Shown piece after piece: positions 7,449 to 15,836 of a DNA stretch of 41,722 nucleotides. Source of the stretch: Ornithinibacillus halophilus. Lineage in GTDB: Bacteria > Bacillota > Bacilli > Bacillales > Amphibacillaceae. Both the position numbers and the translations under genes were made by a program. Position 1 is the first letter of the stretch; each line of letters begins with the position of its first letter. The notes under the pieces were generated by a model. That model was not told the DNA's origin and did no database searches. It worked only from the letters and a program-made list of their open reading frames with translations. Where the stretch lies: NCBI RefSeq assembly GCF_900129485.1, contig NZ_FQVW01000027.1, forward strand, positions 1 through 41,722, written 5' to 3'.

Positions 7449-8312
7449 ATGGTATCTTCACTTATGCAAGCAAAAGAGGTCACAAAAAAATATAAGAGAT
7501 TTTCATTAGGTCCACTAGATATGGAAGTGGAACCAGGTATTGTAATTGGTTTAATTGGATCCAATGGTTCGGGAAAAAGCACATTGTTACGTGTCTTAAT
7601 GGATGTTTTGAAGAGAGATTCTGGCCATATTAAATTCTTTGGTCAAGAATGGCATGAAGATGATGTTGAATGGAAACAAAAGGTCGGTTATGCAGGTGAA
7701 ATATTGGATGCTTATGGTTTTTTAACGGTTGGAGAACTAAAGGACCTCATTTCACGCTGGTATCCATCATGGAGCAATGAGCAATTTGAAACGTTGGTAA
7801 AGCGGTATAAAATTGATCTAAAAGAAAAGTATAGAAGGTGTTCAAAAGGTACACAGAAAAAGATTGAATTTATTTTTACGCTTTGTCATAATCCATCGTT
7901 ACTTTTACTTGATGAGCCAACTGCAGGTGTTGATATCGTATCGCAACGTAAGATGAAAGAAGATTTATTGAATTTTATGGAGGATGGAGAAAAAGCAATC
8001 GTGTTAGCCACGCATACGGTGGATGAAATTAATTCGATATGTGATGAAATAGTAGTGTTAGAGTCAGGTCGTATCATCCATTCCTTTAATAAAGATGAAA
8101 TTACTGAAAACTGGGCGAGGATTTGGACATCCGATATAGGGGAGAATGTTAAGAATCATCCAAATGTGATTCAATATTATAGCAATCCATGCCAAATCGT
8201 AACAAATGATTTGGACACTTTAGAAGGTATCATTCAGAAGGAACAGATCACGATTAACCATATGCAACGCTTATCGCTTGAAGAAGTGTTGGAATTTCTA
8301 ATTGATAACTAG
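7449..8312 (+). CDS. ABC transporter ATP-binding protein
   Basis: A 287-residue ATPase with Walker A GSNGSGKST at 37-45, Walker B LLLLDEPTAGVD, and H-loop ATHTVDE. Two motifs are unusual: the signature reads CSKGTQ instead of LSGGQ, and the Q-loop reads YAGE. Such degenerate signatures are common in YtrB/YhcG-type exporter ATPases, so it is likely active. A C-terminal extension of about 85 residues follows the nucleotide-binding domain. ATG 7449 is chosen: the earlier ATG at 7443 directly abuts the AAGGAGG at 7436-7442, while 7449 has six bases of spacing. It ends the export operon; repeat copy A lies immediately downstream. Confidence 0.88.
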   Translation: MVSSLMQAKEVTKKYKRFSLGPLDMEVEPGIVIGLIGSNGSGKSTLLRVLMDVLKRDSGHIKFFGQEWHEDDVEWKQKVGYAGEILDAYGFLTVGELKDLISRWYPSWSNEQFETLVKRYKIDLKEKYRRCSKGTQKKIEFIFTLCHNPSLLLLDEPTAGVDIVSQRKMKEDLLNFMEDGEKAIVLATHTVDEINSICDEIVVLESGRIIHSFNKDEITENWARIWTSDIGENVKNHPNVIQYYSNPCQIVTNDLDTLEGIIQKEQITINHMQRLSLEEVLEFLIDN

Positions 8313-8322
8313 GGAAGGTACC

Positions 8323-8640
8323 TGGGACATAACTAATTATTCAAAGGTCAATTCTAGTTAGTTAATGGAAGTTTTTTATAGGATTGGTTTTTCTGTAGTT
8401 AATAGAAAACTCAAAGTTAGTGCTTAGTTGATTTCCGCTGCTGGCAGTCGCTTTCCGCGGGCACGGCTTCAGCCTCCTCGGAAGAAAACCACTTCCTGTG
8501 GGGTCTTCAGACACGTGCTATTCCCGCAGGAGTCGACTGCCATCCGCTCCAATCAACAATCTAAATTGCAATATTTTATAATGATATTAATAAAAACTAG
8601 CGAAGTGTATTTCCGTAGTGGTCGAATTCATGCCACCACT
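8323..8640. repeat. Dispersed Bacillaceae-type repeat, copy A
   Basis: This fills the gap after the export operon. It starts CTGGGACATAACTA and has a GC-rich core (8443-8541) flanked by GGCAGTCG and CGACTGCC, with inner motifs CTTTCCGCGGGCACGG, CCTCCTCGG, TGTGGGGTCT and CCCGCAGGAGTC. It ends with AGTGG/CCACT arms. Copies B (12910), C (17054) and D (28304) share its parts. A short open frame inside it is not a gene. Confidence 0.85.
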
Positions 8641-8660
8641 TTTTTCAATTAGATCATTCA

Positions 8661-9677
8661 CTAGACTTGCTGCATGGTAAGGTATACAAATACGATTATC
8701 ATCATTGTTAATCCGAGGGGGAGTCCGTATTTTGCCCATTCTTTACTAGTAATATCTAGTTTGTTTGCTGCTATTATGTTAGGGATATTGCCAGGAATTA
8801 GCATCCCACCGCTAACGACTAGACTTAGTAAAATAAATCGGATGGTGTCGGATTCCATTGCTGGGCTAATTTCAGCTGATGCTAAGGTTGCATTATCAAG
8901 AACCGCTGAGACCATATTCATCCAATATATGTAACCTACCTGTAAATCAAGTAAATATCGATTGACCAATGTTTCATAGCTCGAACCGAGGAAGGTTAAT
9001 CCCATCACAAACACATAAATCTTAATCGAACGTATGAGAATACTTTTATAGCTTTCTGGTTTGTCGTGTATCGCCTCTTTATTCAATTGAGTTGGTCGTA
9101 TGAAAAATAGCGCAAAAATCCCAATGACTAGAACCCCTACGATAACTTCCATTCCGACTAGTTGGAACAAAAATGAAAAGTCCTGATTTAATTTGCTAGT
9201 AGTTATCGTTGCTAACGGTTCACCAACTGGTGTTAATACGGACCCAAAACCAATAGAAAAACAAGCTAAAATGACAATGCGAATTTCTGTTTTCTTATCT
9301 ATTGGTAGTATACTTATAATAGAAACTAAAATAATTGCAGCAACAATTGCAGTAATTATACTAGATAACAAGCCTAAGATTACGATCATCAGTGTAAGAA
9401 ATATGTGCATTTCTAGAACTTGTGTAAGTTTTGTAATGAATCTTTCCACATGCCCCTTCAACCATTTAAACAACAAGCTTGCAAGCAATACAACTAAAGT
9501 AATGTTAATTGGATTTTCTAATGCTTTAATCCAAAGTTCTTTCGTTAAAACTCCACTAATAATTGCTGCAATAATTCCCATTACAAATAAAAAGAACTCT
9601 AGATTTTGTTCTACAGGCTTTGCAATAAATGGTGAGAACAAAACAATTAGAAGAATTAGAATAAGGCCAAGTGTCAA
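8661..9677 (-). CDS. DUF1646 family membrane transporter
   Basis: The 338-residue protein has roughly ten membrane segments. The sequence LILLIVLFSPFIAKPVEQNLEFFLFVMG and the conserved FGSVLTPVGEPLATI match DUF1646, annotated as a predicted cation transporter related to the ion-transporter superfamily. The TPxGEP motif sits between helices, as do comparable re-entrant motifs in that superfamily. The C-terminal half has DNATLASAEISP and GGMLIPGNIPNI, likely the second re-entrant half. The substrate is unknown. Translation starts at TTG 9677 with AAAGGGG nine bases upstream. It appears to stand alone, convergent with the export operon across repeat copy A. Confidence 0.8.
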   Translation of the reverse strand: MTLGLILILLIVLFSPFIAKPVEQNLEFFLFVMGIIAAIISGVLTKELWIKALENPINITLVVLLASLLFKWLKGHVERFITKLTQVLEMHIFLTLMIVILGLLSSIITAIVAAIILVSIISILPIDKKTEIRIVILACFSIGFGSVLTPVGEPLATITTSKLNQDFSFLFQLVGMEVIVGVLVIGIFALFFIRPTQLNKEAIHDKPESYKSILIRSIKIYVFVMGLTFLGSSYETLVNRYLLDLQVGYIYWMNMVSAVLDNATLASAEISPAMESDTIRFILLSLVVSGGMLIPGNIPNIIAANKLDITSKEWAKYGLPLGLTMMIIVFVYLTMQQV

Positions 9678-9822
9678 CGTTACTATCCCCTTTCATCATT
9701 ATGAAATAGTAATAATACTTGTCCTATCTATACATATACTTTTTTTGTAGATAGTATTCTAATAACCTAGCACTTTAAATATCATTAATGGAAAGAAACA
9801 AATAAAATGTCTGGCACATTTC

Positions 9823-9851
9823 TTCACATTTGATTACTATTCTCATACAAT
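9823..9851 (+). promoter_or_regulatory. Likely promoter of tRNA-Cys
   Basis: TTCACA at 9823-9828, 17 bases, TACAAT at 9846-9851. The predicted transcript starts about 14 bases before the mature tRNA. TTGATT at 9830 is a weaker alternative -35. Confidence 0.45.
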
Positions 9852-9871
9852 ATAACTGTAATTGAAAAAAT

Positions 9872-9942
<71 letters not shown>

Positions 9943-10028
9943 TAATACATAGTAAGAAAGAATAGGGAAATGAAGCCAGTCATCTAGATTGATAAACATT
10001 TGTTGAACTAATTTTTTCTGGAAAAACT

Positions 10029-10068
10029 AAGGTGTGCGAATTCAGTGACGAATTTGCATACCTTTTTT
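10029..10068 (+). terminator. Terminator after tRNA-Cys
   Basis: A 15-bp stem with two G-T pairs (10029-10043 with 10050-10064), then a T-run. It follows the tRNA by about 90 bases. Confidence 0.75.
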
Positions 10069-10156
10069 GGAGCAATTGAATATTCTATTCATTTTCTGGT
10101 TTCTTTTTCATTGTAGTTACTTTAATTTGGTTTTGCATAGTCAGAATAGTATCTTC

Positions 10157-10969
10157 CTATTCTTTACAGTTTTCTTCTGGCTTCTTTGGTGGATATTGAG
10201 ATTCACATGGTTTGTCATCTTTTTCTTCTTCCTTAGAAGGTCTATCTTCTTTGTGGTCTGCCTCGTCTTTTGACTGTTCCATTGCTATGAACTCACTTAT
10301 TGTTCTAAAAATGGAATACAGTAATAATGAAACTAATATAACTATCTTTTTATTGAAATCATCGTTAGATTCATTATCAGCTTGATCAGTTTTGATTGGG
10401 GGCTTGTGTGGTTTTGTCCTAGATTCTGTATTGGAAGGGACTAGATTTTGTTCATTATTTTCTTCTTTCTTTGGTTTCTCATCGTTATTTTGCTTGGTAT
10501 CATTACTAATTGTTTGTTTTACTTTTGGATCAGGTAGTCTTTTTACTTGTTTAGAAGTTGAATGAACATTAATAGGCTTAATTACATTCTGATGGGTTGT
10601 AATGTCGTCCCTTAATTTTTGTTGGGTGCTTTTATCCTGTTTTGGTTTCGCTTCTTTTGTCTTAATTTTTTGGTATCGGATTTTTTCTAACTGTAAGCCT
10701 AAGATATGGTTCAGGTGGATTGATATCATTTCTTTATTTGTGTTACGTGAATTATTGGGGTTAATGGAGCACAAAAGGACAGTAAAGTTTTTTTCATGAA
10801 TACCTACAATATTGAATAATTGTGTTTGCAATGGTGAACACGAGGAATAATTTCCATAAAGGGTAAGTGTATCACCATTGTTTAAATAAACCCGAACCCC
10901 AACGCACGAACTGTTATGATTATAGTAGTCTAATTTTTCTTTTATGGCTTTAATACAGTTTAGGTTCAC
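10157..10969 (-). CDS. Hypothetical protein with charged linker and one membrane helix
   Basis: I do not recognise this 270-residue protein. Three parts are visible. The N-terminal globular part (about 1-95) contains YNHNSSCVGVRVYLNNGD and several Cys. A long Lys/Gln/Asn/Pro-rich disordered linker (about 100-210) follows. Then comes one hydrophobic helix (KIVILVSLLLYSIFRTI) and an acidic, lysine-rich tail ending in PPKKPEENCKE. The frame is open 29 codons further upstream, but GTG 10969 is preferred because GAGAGGG lies just upstream at good spacing. The low-complexity composition resembles Bacillaceae spore-coat or surface-associated proteins; this is only a resemblance. It is convergent with tRNA-Cys. 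Confidence 0.55.
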   Translation of the reverse strand: MNLNCIKAIKEKLDYYNHNSSCVGVRVYLNNGDTLTLYGNYSSCSPLQTQLFNIVGIHEKNFTVLLCSINPNNSRNTNKEMISIHLNHILGLQLEKIRYQKIKTKEAKPKQDKSTQQKLRDDITTHQNVIKPINVHSTSKQVKRLPDPKVKQTISNDTKQNNDEKPKKEENNEQNLVPSNTESRTKPHKPPIKTDQADNESNDDFNKKIVILVSLLLYSIFRTISEFIAMEQSKDEADHKEDRPSKEEEKDDKPCESQYPPKKPEENCKE

Positions 10970-11056
10970 AATAATCCCTCTCATTCCGTATATCAGTATA
11001 TCTAATAGTAAACGAGGGTTAATCAGAATAACTATCATGGCGGTTAAACTCAACAT

Positions 11057-11310
11057 ATTTTACTTGATGCTAAAATCTATAAAAACTTTTATTGCTGAAG
11101 CTAGAATCAGCATGCTTCATTAATTATATTGTATGTGAGGAATACTCTATAGAAAGGTATAGAGGCCTAAAATATAAAGATTAGTGGAACAGACTATAAT
11201 ATAAGATATACAAGTTAATTGTTACTTTTTTGTGAAATGTTGAACAAGGTTATTGGTATTTAAGTATGATTTTGTTATGATTAAGAAGAATTTAGTGTGA
11301 AAGCTGTTTA
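11057..11310. other. AT-rich intergenic stretch, nothing recognised
   Basis: Between the hypothetical gene and the tetR terminator there is AT-rich sequence. I see no tRNA, repeat, riboswitch motif or open frame of note. It should contain the promoter of the minus-strand hypothetical gene, but no convincing pair of boxes stands out. Confidence 0.4.
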
Positions 11311-11315
11311 AAATA

Positions 11316-11350
11316 AAAGTGTACCTCCCCGGAATAGAAGGAGCTACACT
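11316..11350 (-). terminator. Terminator of tetR
   Basis: On the minus strand AGTGTA-G-CTCC pairs with GGAG-G-TACACT around an 11-nt loop, followed by TTTTATTTT. It starts eight bases after the TAA at 11358, marking the original end of the tetR gene. Confidence 0.65.
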
Positions 11351-11357
11351 GTAATAG

Positions 11358-11957
11358 TTACATCTCTCCAACATACTTAACAGATTCAATATGTGTTCGT
11401 GAGAGTTTAATTACTTCTTTAATAAAATCTTCTTGTGAAGTTTCAAAGTTTGTATTAATCTAGTTGGATAATAAACCGTAAAAACCATATGCTGTATAGC
11501 GTGTGAAATAATCCATGTTAACAGGTATGTTGTTAATTGTTTTAAATTGGAATTTTTCTTGGTAGATTTTCAATATTGTTTTTGGAAATTTTGTGTGCAT
11601 CTCCGGAATTGTGTCTTGATAGTTAATCAACTCGAAAAAATTACGATGTTTATAAATATAGGTTATAAAATCAAAGGAATCCGATTTCAAGTTAACTGTT
11701 TGAATGCTTTTTATCGAATGATACGGCTTTCCAACAGAATCTTCTATTCCCTTAAGCATGCTATCTAGTAATGATTCGGCCAAATCGTATTTATCATGAT
11801 AATGAATATAGAACGTACTGCGATTATACTTTGAATAATGAACAATATCTTTAATCGTTACAGCATGAAACCCTTTTTCTTTAATTAAATCAATAAGTGC
11901 TCGTTGTAAATGTTCTTTTGTCCGATTCTTTCTTGGTGATGAGAGACTTTCCCCCAT
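11358..11957 (-). pseudogene. TetR/AcrR regulator with in-frame TAG
   Basis: The first 165 codons encode a TetR regulator. The helix-turn-helix spans about residues 12-58 (FHAVTIKDIVHYSKYNRSTF, then YIHYHDKYDL), and a C-terminal domain follows. At 11460-11462 the frame meets TAG straight after YGLLSN. It then runs on in the same frame for 33 more codons (starting INTNFETSQEDFIKEVIK) to a TAA at 11358, next to the terminator. The stop falls where this subfamily usually carries a Trp after Gly-Leu, so TGG probably became TAG by one change. The truncated protein may retain DNA binding or be unstable. It is divergent from the SDR gene, its likely target. Confidence 0.75.
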
Positions 11958-12002
11958 AATATCCCTCCTATAATAATCAATCTTACAACAACTGTATAGG
12001 TA

Positions 12003-12029
12003 ATAGACAGAAAGTGTATATATGTCTAT
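12003..12029. promoter_or_regulatory. Possible TetR operator
   Basis: ATAGACA at 12003-12009 and TGTCTAT at 12023-12029 form an inverted repeat with a 13-base centre in the 193-base gap between the divergent tetR and SDR genes. A second small inverted repeat (TGTTATA, five bases, TATAACA) lies close to the SDR ribosome binding site. The regulator link is inferred from position. Confidence 0.4.
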
Positions 12030-12150
12030 CTAATCAACATTACAAAAATATTGATGATTGGAATGCATTAATAAAGATACTAAGATTAAATTGTAAACCT
12101 TTTCATTACGGATAGGTTGTTATATCTATTATAACAGGAGGAATCAAACA

Positions 12151-12888
12151 ATGGGTAAATTACAAGATAAAGTAGCGGTTATTACAGGTGGGGTATCTGG
12201 AATTGGTGCTGCAACAGCTAAATTATTCGCAGCTGAAGGGGCAAAATTAGTATTAGTTGATATGAATGAAGAAAAAGGTGCAGAATTTGAAGCAGAGTTA
12301 AAATCTCAAGGTACAGAAGCACTTTTCGTAAAAGCTGACGTTACTAGTGAAGAAGAAGTTAAAAATATATTTGATACAACATTATCTACATTCGGTAAAG
12401 TAGATGTTCTATTTAATAATGCAGGAATTGGTAATGTGAAACCAACAGAAGAATTAACGTATGCTGAATGGAGAAAAACAGTAGAAGTTGATTTAGATGG
12501 AGTATTCCTAGTAGCTCAAGCAGCAATCAAAGAATTCTTGAAAGCTGGTAGTGGGGTAATCGTAAATACAGCTTCTATGTATGGATGGGTTGGATCACCT
12601 GGAAGTGCTGCATACAACGCAGCTAAAGCAGGAGTTATTAACTTAACTCGTTCTCTTGGCTTAGAATACGCTGAACGCAACATTCGTGTGAATGCACTTT
12701 GCCCAGGATTCATTGAAACACCAATTTTAGGTGAAACAGATAGACAATTCCTAACGAATGCAACGCCGATGAAACGCTTAGGTAAACCAGAAGAAATGGC
12801 TAAAGCTGTTTTATTCATGGCTAGCGACGATTCAACATTCATGACAGGAAACTCACTAATCGTTGATGGTGGATATACTGCACAATAA
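12151..12888 (+). CDS. SDR family NAD(P)-dependent oxidoreductase
   Basis: A 245-residue classical short-chain dehydrogenase. The cofactor motif TGGVSGIG is at 12-19, NNAG at 89-92, and catalytic Ser142, Tyr155 and Lys159 (YNAAK) are present. Asp38 after the second strand (VLVDM) favours NAD+ over NADP+. The tetrad Asn position reads Asp114 (VDLDG), a moderate departure. The C-terminal GNSLIVDGGYTAQ is typical. The substrate could be an alcohol, a sugar or a 3-oxoacyl compound; nothing here decides. AGGAGG precedes the ATG by eight bases. It is divergent from the broken tetR, so it may now be expressed constitutively. Repeat copy B follows the stop within 22 bases. Confidence 0.92.
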   Translation: MGKLQDKVAVITGGVSGIGAATAKLFAAEGAKLVLVDMNEEKGAEFEAELKSQGTEALFVKADVTSEEEVKNIFDTTLSTFGKVDVLFNNAGIGNVKPTEELTYAEWRKTVEVDLDGVFLVAQAAIKEFLKAGSGVIVNTASMYGWVGSPGSAAYNAAKAGVINLTRSLGLEYAERNIRVNALCPGFIETPILGETDRQFLTNATPMKRLGKPEEMAKAVLFMASDDSTFMTGNSLIVDGGYTAQ

Positions 12889-12909
12889 TATAATTAATAA
12901 TAGAAGAGT

Positions 12910-13341
12910 CTGGGACATAACTAGTTTTTAGAGGATTGGTTGTTTTTAAAGTTTATAGAAAACTTAAAGTTAGAGCATAGTTGATTTCCACTGCTGGCAG
13001 TCGCTTTCCGCGGGCACGGCTTCAGACTCCTTGGAAGATTAAGATAATGCAATATAGATTGTTGATTGGAGCGGATGACAGTCGACTCCTTGAAAATGCA
13101 TTTACATTTGCATTTTCTGCGTGCGACGCTCCTCTGACGTAGCCTTCCTTGTCCTGCGGGAATAGCACGTGTCTGAAGACCACTGATATAGATGCCAAAA
13201 CTAGTGAAGGAAATACACGTAGACTCCTGCGGGAGCAGAGGCATAGGTGAGACCCCGGAGAGCTTTGCTCGAGGAGGCTCACCAGCCGCCCGCGGAAAGC
13301 GAAGTGTATTTTCCGTAGCGGTCGAAATTTCGCCACCGCCT
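12910..13341. repeat. Dispersed repeat, copy B (rearranged)
   Basis: It begins CTGGGACATAACTA like copy A. Shortly after the core starts, its sequence continues as the reverse complement of copy A (about 13040-13185), interrupted by an extra stretch near 13090-13145. From about 13186 to 13341 it matches the reverse complement of copy D, ending CGCCACCGCC. Outer TGGGACA (12911-12917) and TGTCCCA (13413-13419) form a wider inverted pair. It is a mosaic of two modules. Open frames inside it are not genes. Confidence 0.8.
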
Positions 13342-13362
13342 AATATATGCTCGCATTTTCAA

Positions 13363-13393
13363 AAAAACCGAACAATTTTATTGTTCGGTTTTT
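13363..13393. terminator. Bidirectional terminator
   Basis: A perfect 13-bp stem, AAAAACCGAACAA (13363-13375) with TTGTTCGGTTTTT (13381-13393), between the convergent SDR and hydrolase genes. It has A- and T-runs on both sides. Confidence 0.85.
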
Positions 13394-13433
13394 GGTATAT
13401 CTAAAATACTATTGTCCCATCGTCGTCCGTATT

Positions 13434-15626
13434 TTATTGTGATAAACCAACACTTTCAATTAGTATATTCCCTTGCTGTGTGTGGAATAGTAGGGTAATA
13501 CTGTTCACGTTATTCTTGTTAAATTCAGGGTTTTCCGATTCGAATCGCTGGAATGGAATTTCAAAGGTCTGAAAAACTGGCTCCCATGAATTTTCGTATT
13601 TTCCATCTCTGAAAATATCATCAAATAAACCAAAAGGAGTAAATTCAGATGAAATAACAGGCGGAAATGCCATAAATGAATTTAATGGCAACTGAACGGA
13701 TACCCCATCAGTTGTTTCCAATTGTATTTCAATTTCAGGAATAGAACCATTCTCATTATTATTAGCCATCGTAAAAACAACATGTTCTTGGTTGTTAATC
13801 ACTTTTTTGTTTACATTTGATAGATTTATAGTGTATTTTGCCTCATTCTCCCATTCCAGTTGAATTGCATCTTCAGGACGATTATTATTTCGACGATCCT
13901 TTGGTTTGATAACATCTGAAACAGTAAAGCCTTCCGATGAAATAATTACACCAGTTGCGGGATTTGGCCTGTTTCTTTTGAAGTCAAGGAGTGATAGATA
14001 ACTAGGGTTTTGATACTTAGTCACTAACAGGCTTTCTGGCAGCCAATTTTTACCGTATTGATGATTGCGAAATAGTTTTTCATAAGCTTGATTTTCATGA
14101 ATAGTCCGTTCAAAAAACGCCGAAATATATACTTTTGCAATTTGACGTTGATCTTCTGGGTCCATAATTTGTCCTTGGTTTAAGAAGAGACCTTTCGGTA
14201 AACTAACATCCATATTTCCCCATTCCGTATTAAACTGTCCATGGTTAGCACCAGCAATATAAACAGAAGCTTTAAATGAATCGCTGTCTTCATCAAATGT
14301 TGATCGGTAAAATTGATGGTCTCCACGGAAATTGTTAATATCTGCATCTTGTGCACCTTGAATAATCAAATATGGGGTATTCTCTAAAACGGGTCGATTT
14401 CCATCTAACCTCTTATCTGTTGGAGCAATAGCAACAATTCCTTTTACGTTAATGTTCTCCAGGTCATTTAACAAGTGATTATCATCAAAAAATCGTTTGT
14501 AATCTCCAACCATAGAAACAGCTTGCCCACCGCGGGAGTGTCCGACTAGCCCGACATTTTTCATATCTAGTTTCTGATAAAGTTCATTTCCAGGAGTTTG
14601 ATTTAACTCATCAAGTTGAACTAAATGCTTTAATAGCATCCAAGCTCTCAATTCATAGTTATTATTAGGTATTCCTGATGTGTTGGAATAATTGATAAAG
14701 TCTTCATCCACAGAGGCAGCAATAAAACCACGACTTGCTAATAGCTCACCTAAATAATCGTATCCACTTGTTGAAAAATCCTCCATCGTGTGGTTGCCAT
14801 GGACCATAAGAATTACTGGAAAAGGTCCATCCCCTTCAGGAAGCCATAATCTTCCATTTACAGGTAGCTGGCTTTGGTCAAATCCCCAAAATGATTCACG
14901 CTTGTCACTCCATCTTGTAATAAAATGAGAAGCATCAACCGTTGGGGTTTTTATACCAACTAATTCACCAAATTCTTCTCTGTACTTATCGTTCCCACTA
15001 CCATAGGACAAAAATTGATATGAATATTCTCCAATTTGACTTGGGTTTTCAAGTGTTGGTCCTTCTGAATCAATTTCTGCAACAGCGGGAACGTCAATAT
15101 AGTATTTATCTTTTACGACATACTCATAAACTAGAAAACTAGCTATTGTAATAGCTGTCATAACGGCAAGTTTAATAATACGATGTTTTTTCTGGTTAAA
15201 AAGAACAATAAGGAATAGGGTAATCAAAAAGGATAAAAGACTATAGCTAATTCCTATAATAATAGAAAATAAAATTCCACTATCTTCATATATTAAAACA
15301 AAAATACTAGCAAATATTGTGTAACTTAAACTTGCTAATAAAATACGTGGGAGTGGTATATATAAGAAGGATAAAATTGCACTCATTAAAAATGTCCACA
15401 TGACAATTAGTACTCCATTTATTACAAGCACTTTCCCTATATTTGTAAAGTGTGAGAAAAAGCCGACACCAGTAGGGTTCCCGATTGTAAATACAATAGA
15501 AACTAGCATACTAGAAATTAAGAATGCTAGAATAAACCATTTCGTGTTTTTCGTATCTTTATTAGGAATATGTTTGATACGCAAGAGAATCCATTGAGTG
15601 ACTTTTGAAAGATAATTTTTAAACAA
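13434..15626 (-). CDS. Membrane-anchored alpha/beta hydrolase
   Basis: The 730-residue protein has three parts. Residues about 28-172 hold five to six membrane segments. Residues about 250-540 form an alpha/beta hydrolase domain: oxyanion region VILMVHGNHT at 271-280, nucleophile elbow GHSRGG with Ser364, a likely acid Asp427 (GAQDAD), and His462 (ANHGQF). Residues about 541-730 form a beta-rich domain. The hydrolase region resembles chlorophyllase/PAF-acetylhydrolase-type esterases. The topology suggests that the catalytic domain is outside the cell. The substrate is unknown. It stands alone, with a terminator shared with the SDR gene. The fusion of a multi-pass membrane domain to the hydrolase is uncommon. 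Confidence 0.8.
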   Translation of the reverse strand: MFKNYLSKVTQWILLRIKHIPNKDTKNTKWFILAFLISSMLVSIVFTIGNPTGVGFFSHFTNIGKVLVINGVLIVMWTFLMSAILSFLYIPLPRILLASLSYTIFASIFVLIYEDSGILFSIIIGISYSLLSFLITLFLIVLFNQKKHRIIKLAVMTAITIASFLVYEYVVKDKYYIDVPAVAEIDSEGPTLENPSQIGEYSYQFLSYGSGNDKYREEFGELVGIKTPTVDASHFITRWSDKRESFWGFDQSQLPVNGRLWLPEGDGPFPVILMVHGNHTMEDFSTSGYDYLGELLASRGFIAASVDEDFINYSNTSGIPNNNYELRAWMLLKHLVQLDELNQTPGNELYQKLDMKNVGLVGHSRGGQAVSMVGDYKRFFDDNHLLNDLENINVKGIVAIAPTDKRLDGNRPVLENTPYLIIQGAQDADINNFRGDHQFYRSTFDEDSDSFKASVYIAGANHGQFNTEWGNMDVSLPKGLFLNQGQIMDPEDQRQIAKVYISAFFERTIHENQAYEKLFRNHQYGKNWLPESLLVTKYQNPSYLSLLDFKRNRPNPATGVIISSEGFTVSDVIKPKDRRNNNRPEDAIQLEWENEAKYTINLSNVNKKVINNQEHVVFTMANNNENGSIPEIEIQLETTDGVSVQLPLNSFMAFPPVISSEFTPFGLFDDIFRDGKYENSWEPVFQTFEIPFQRFESENPEFNKNNVNSITLLFHTQQGNILIESVGLSQ

Positions 15627-15836
15627 TCTATCTAACCACCTCTTCAGGACAGGTAACGTGACCTTTGTCCAATATTTTGTCTCAGTATTTCTATAGTAAC
15701 ATTTTTTTAAGGGAATCTATATGGAAATTTAAACTAGAATCCATTGATTTAAATACTAGTTTCAACAGATTAATCATTTTTTTCAAAACTTGTCCATATA
15801 ATGTAACAGTTCGGTTTTGGATGAGGGTGATGGTAG

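Noticed and set aside
8661-9750. Plus-strand frames opposite the DUF1646 gene
   Set aside because: They mirror a clearly hydrophobic transporter on the other strand and have no domain or ribosome binding site.
12921-13404. Several open frames within repeat copy B
   Set aside because: They translate the GC-rich repeat modules, which occur in several non-coding contexts in this window.
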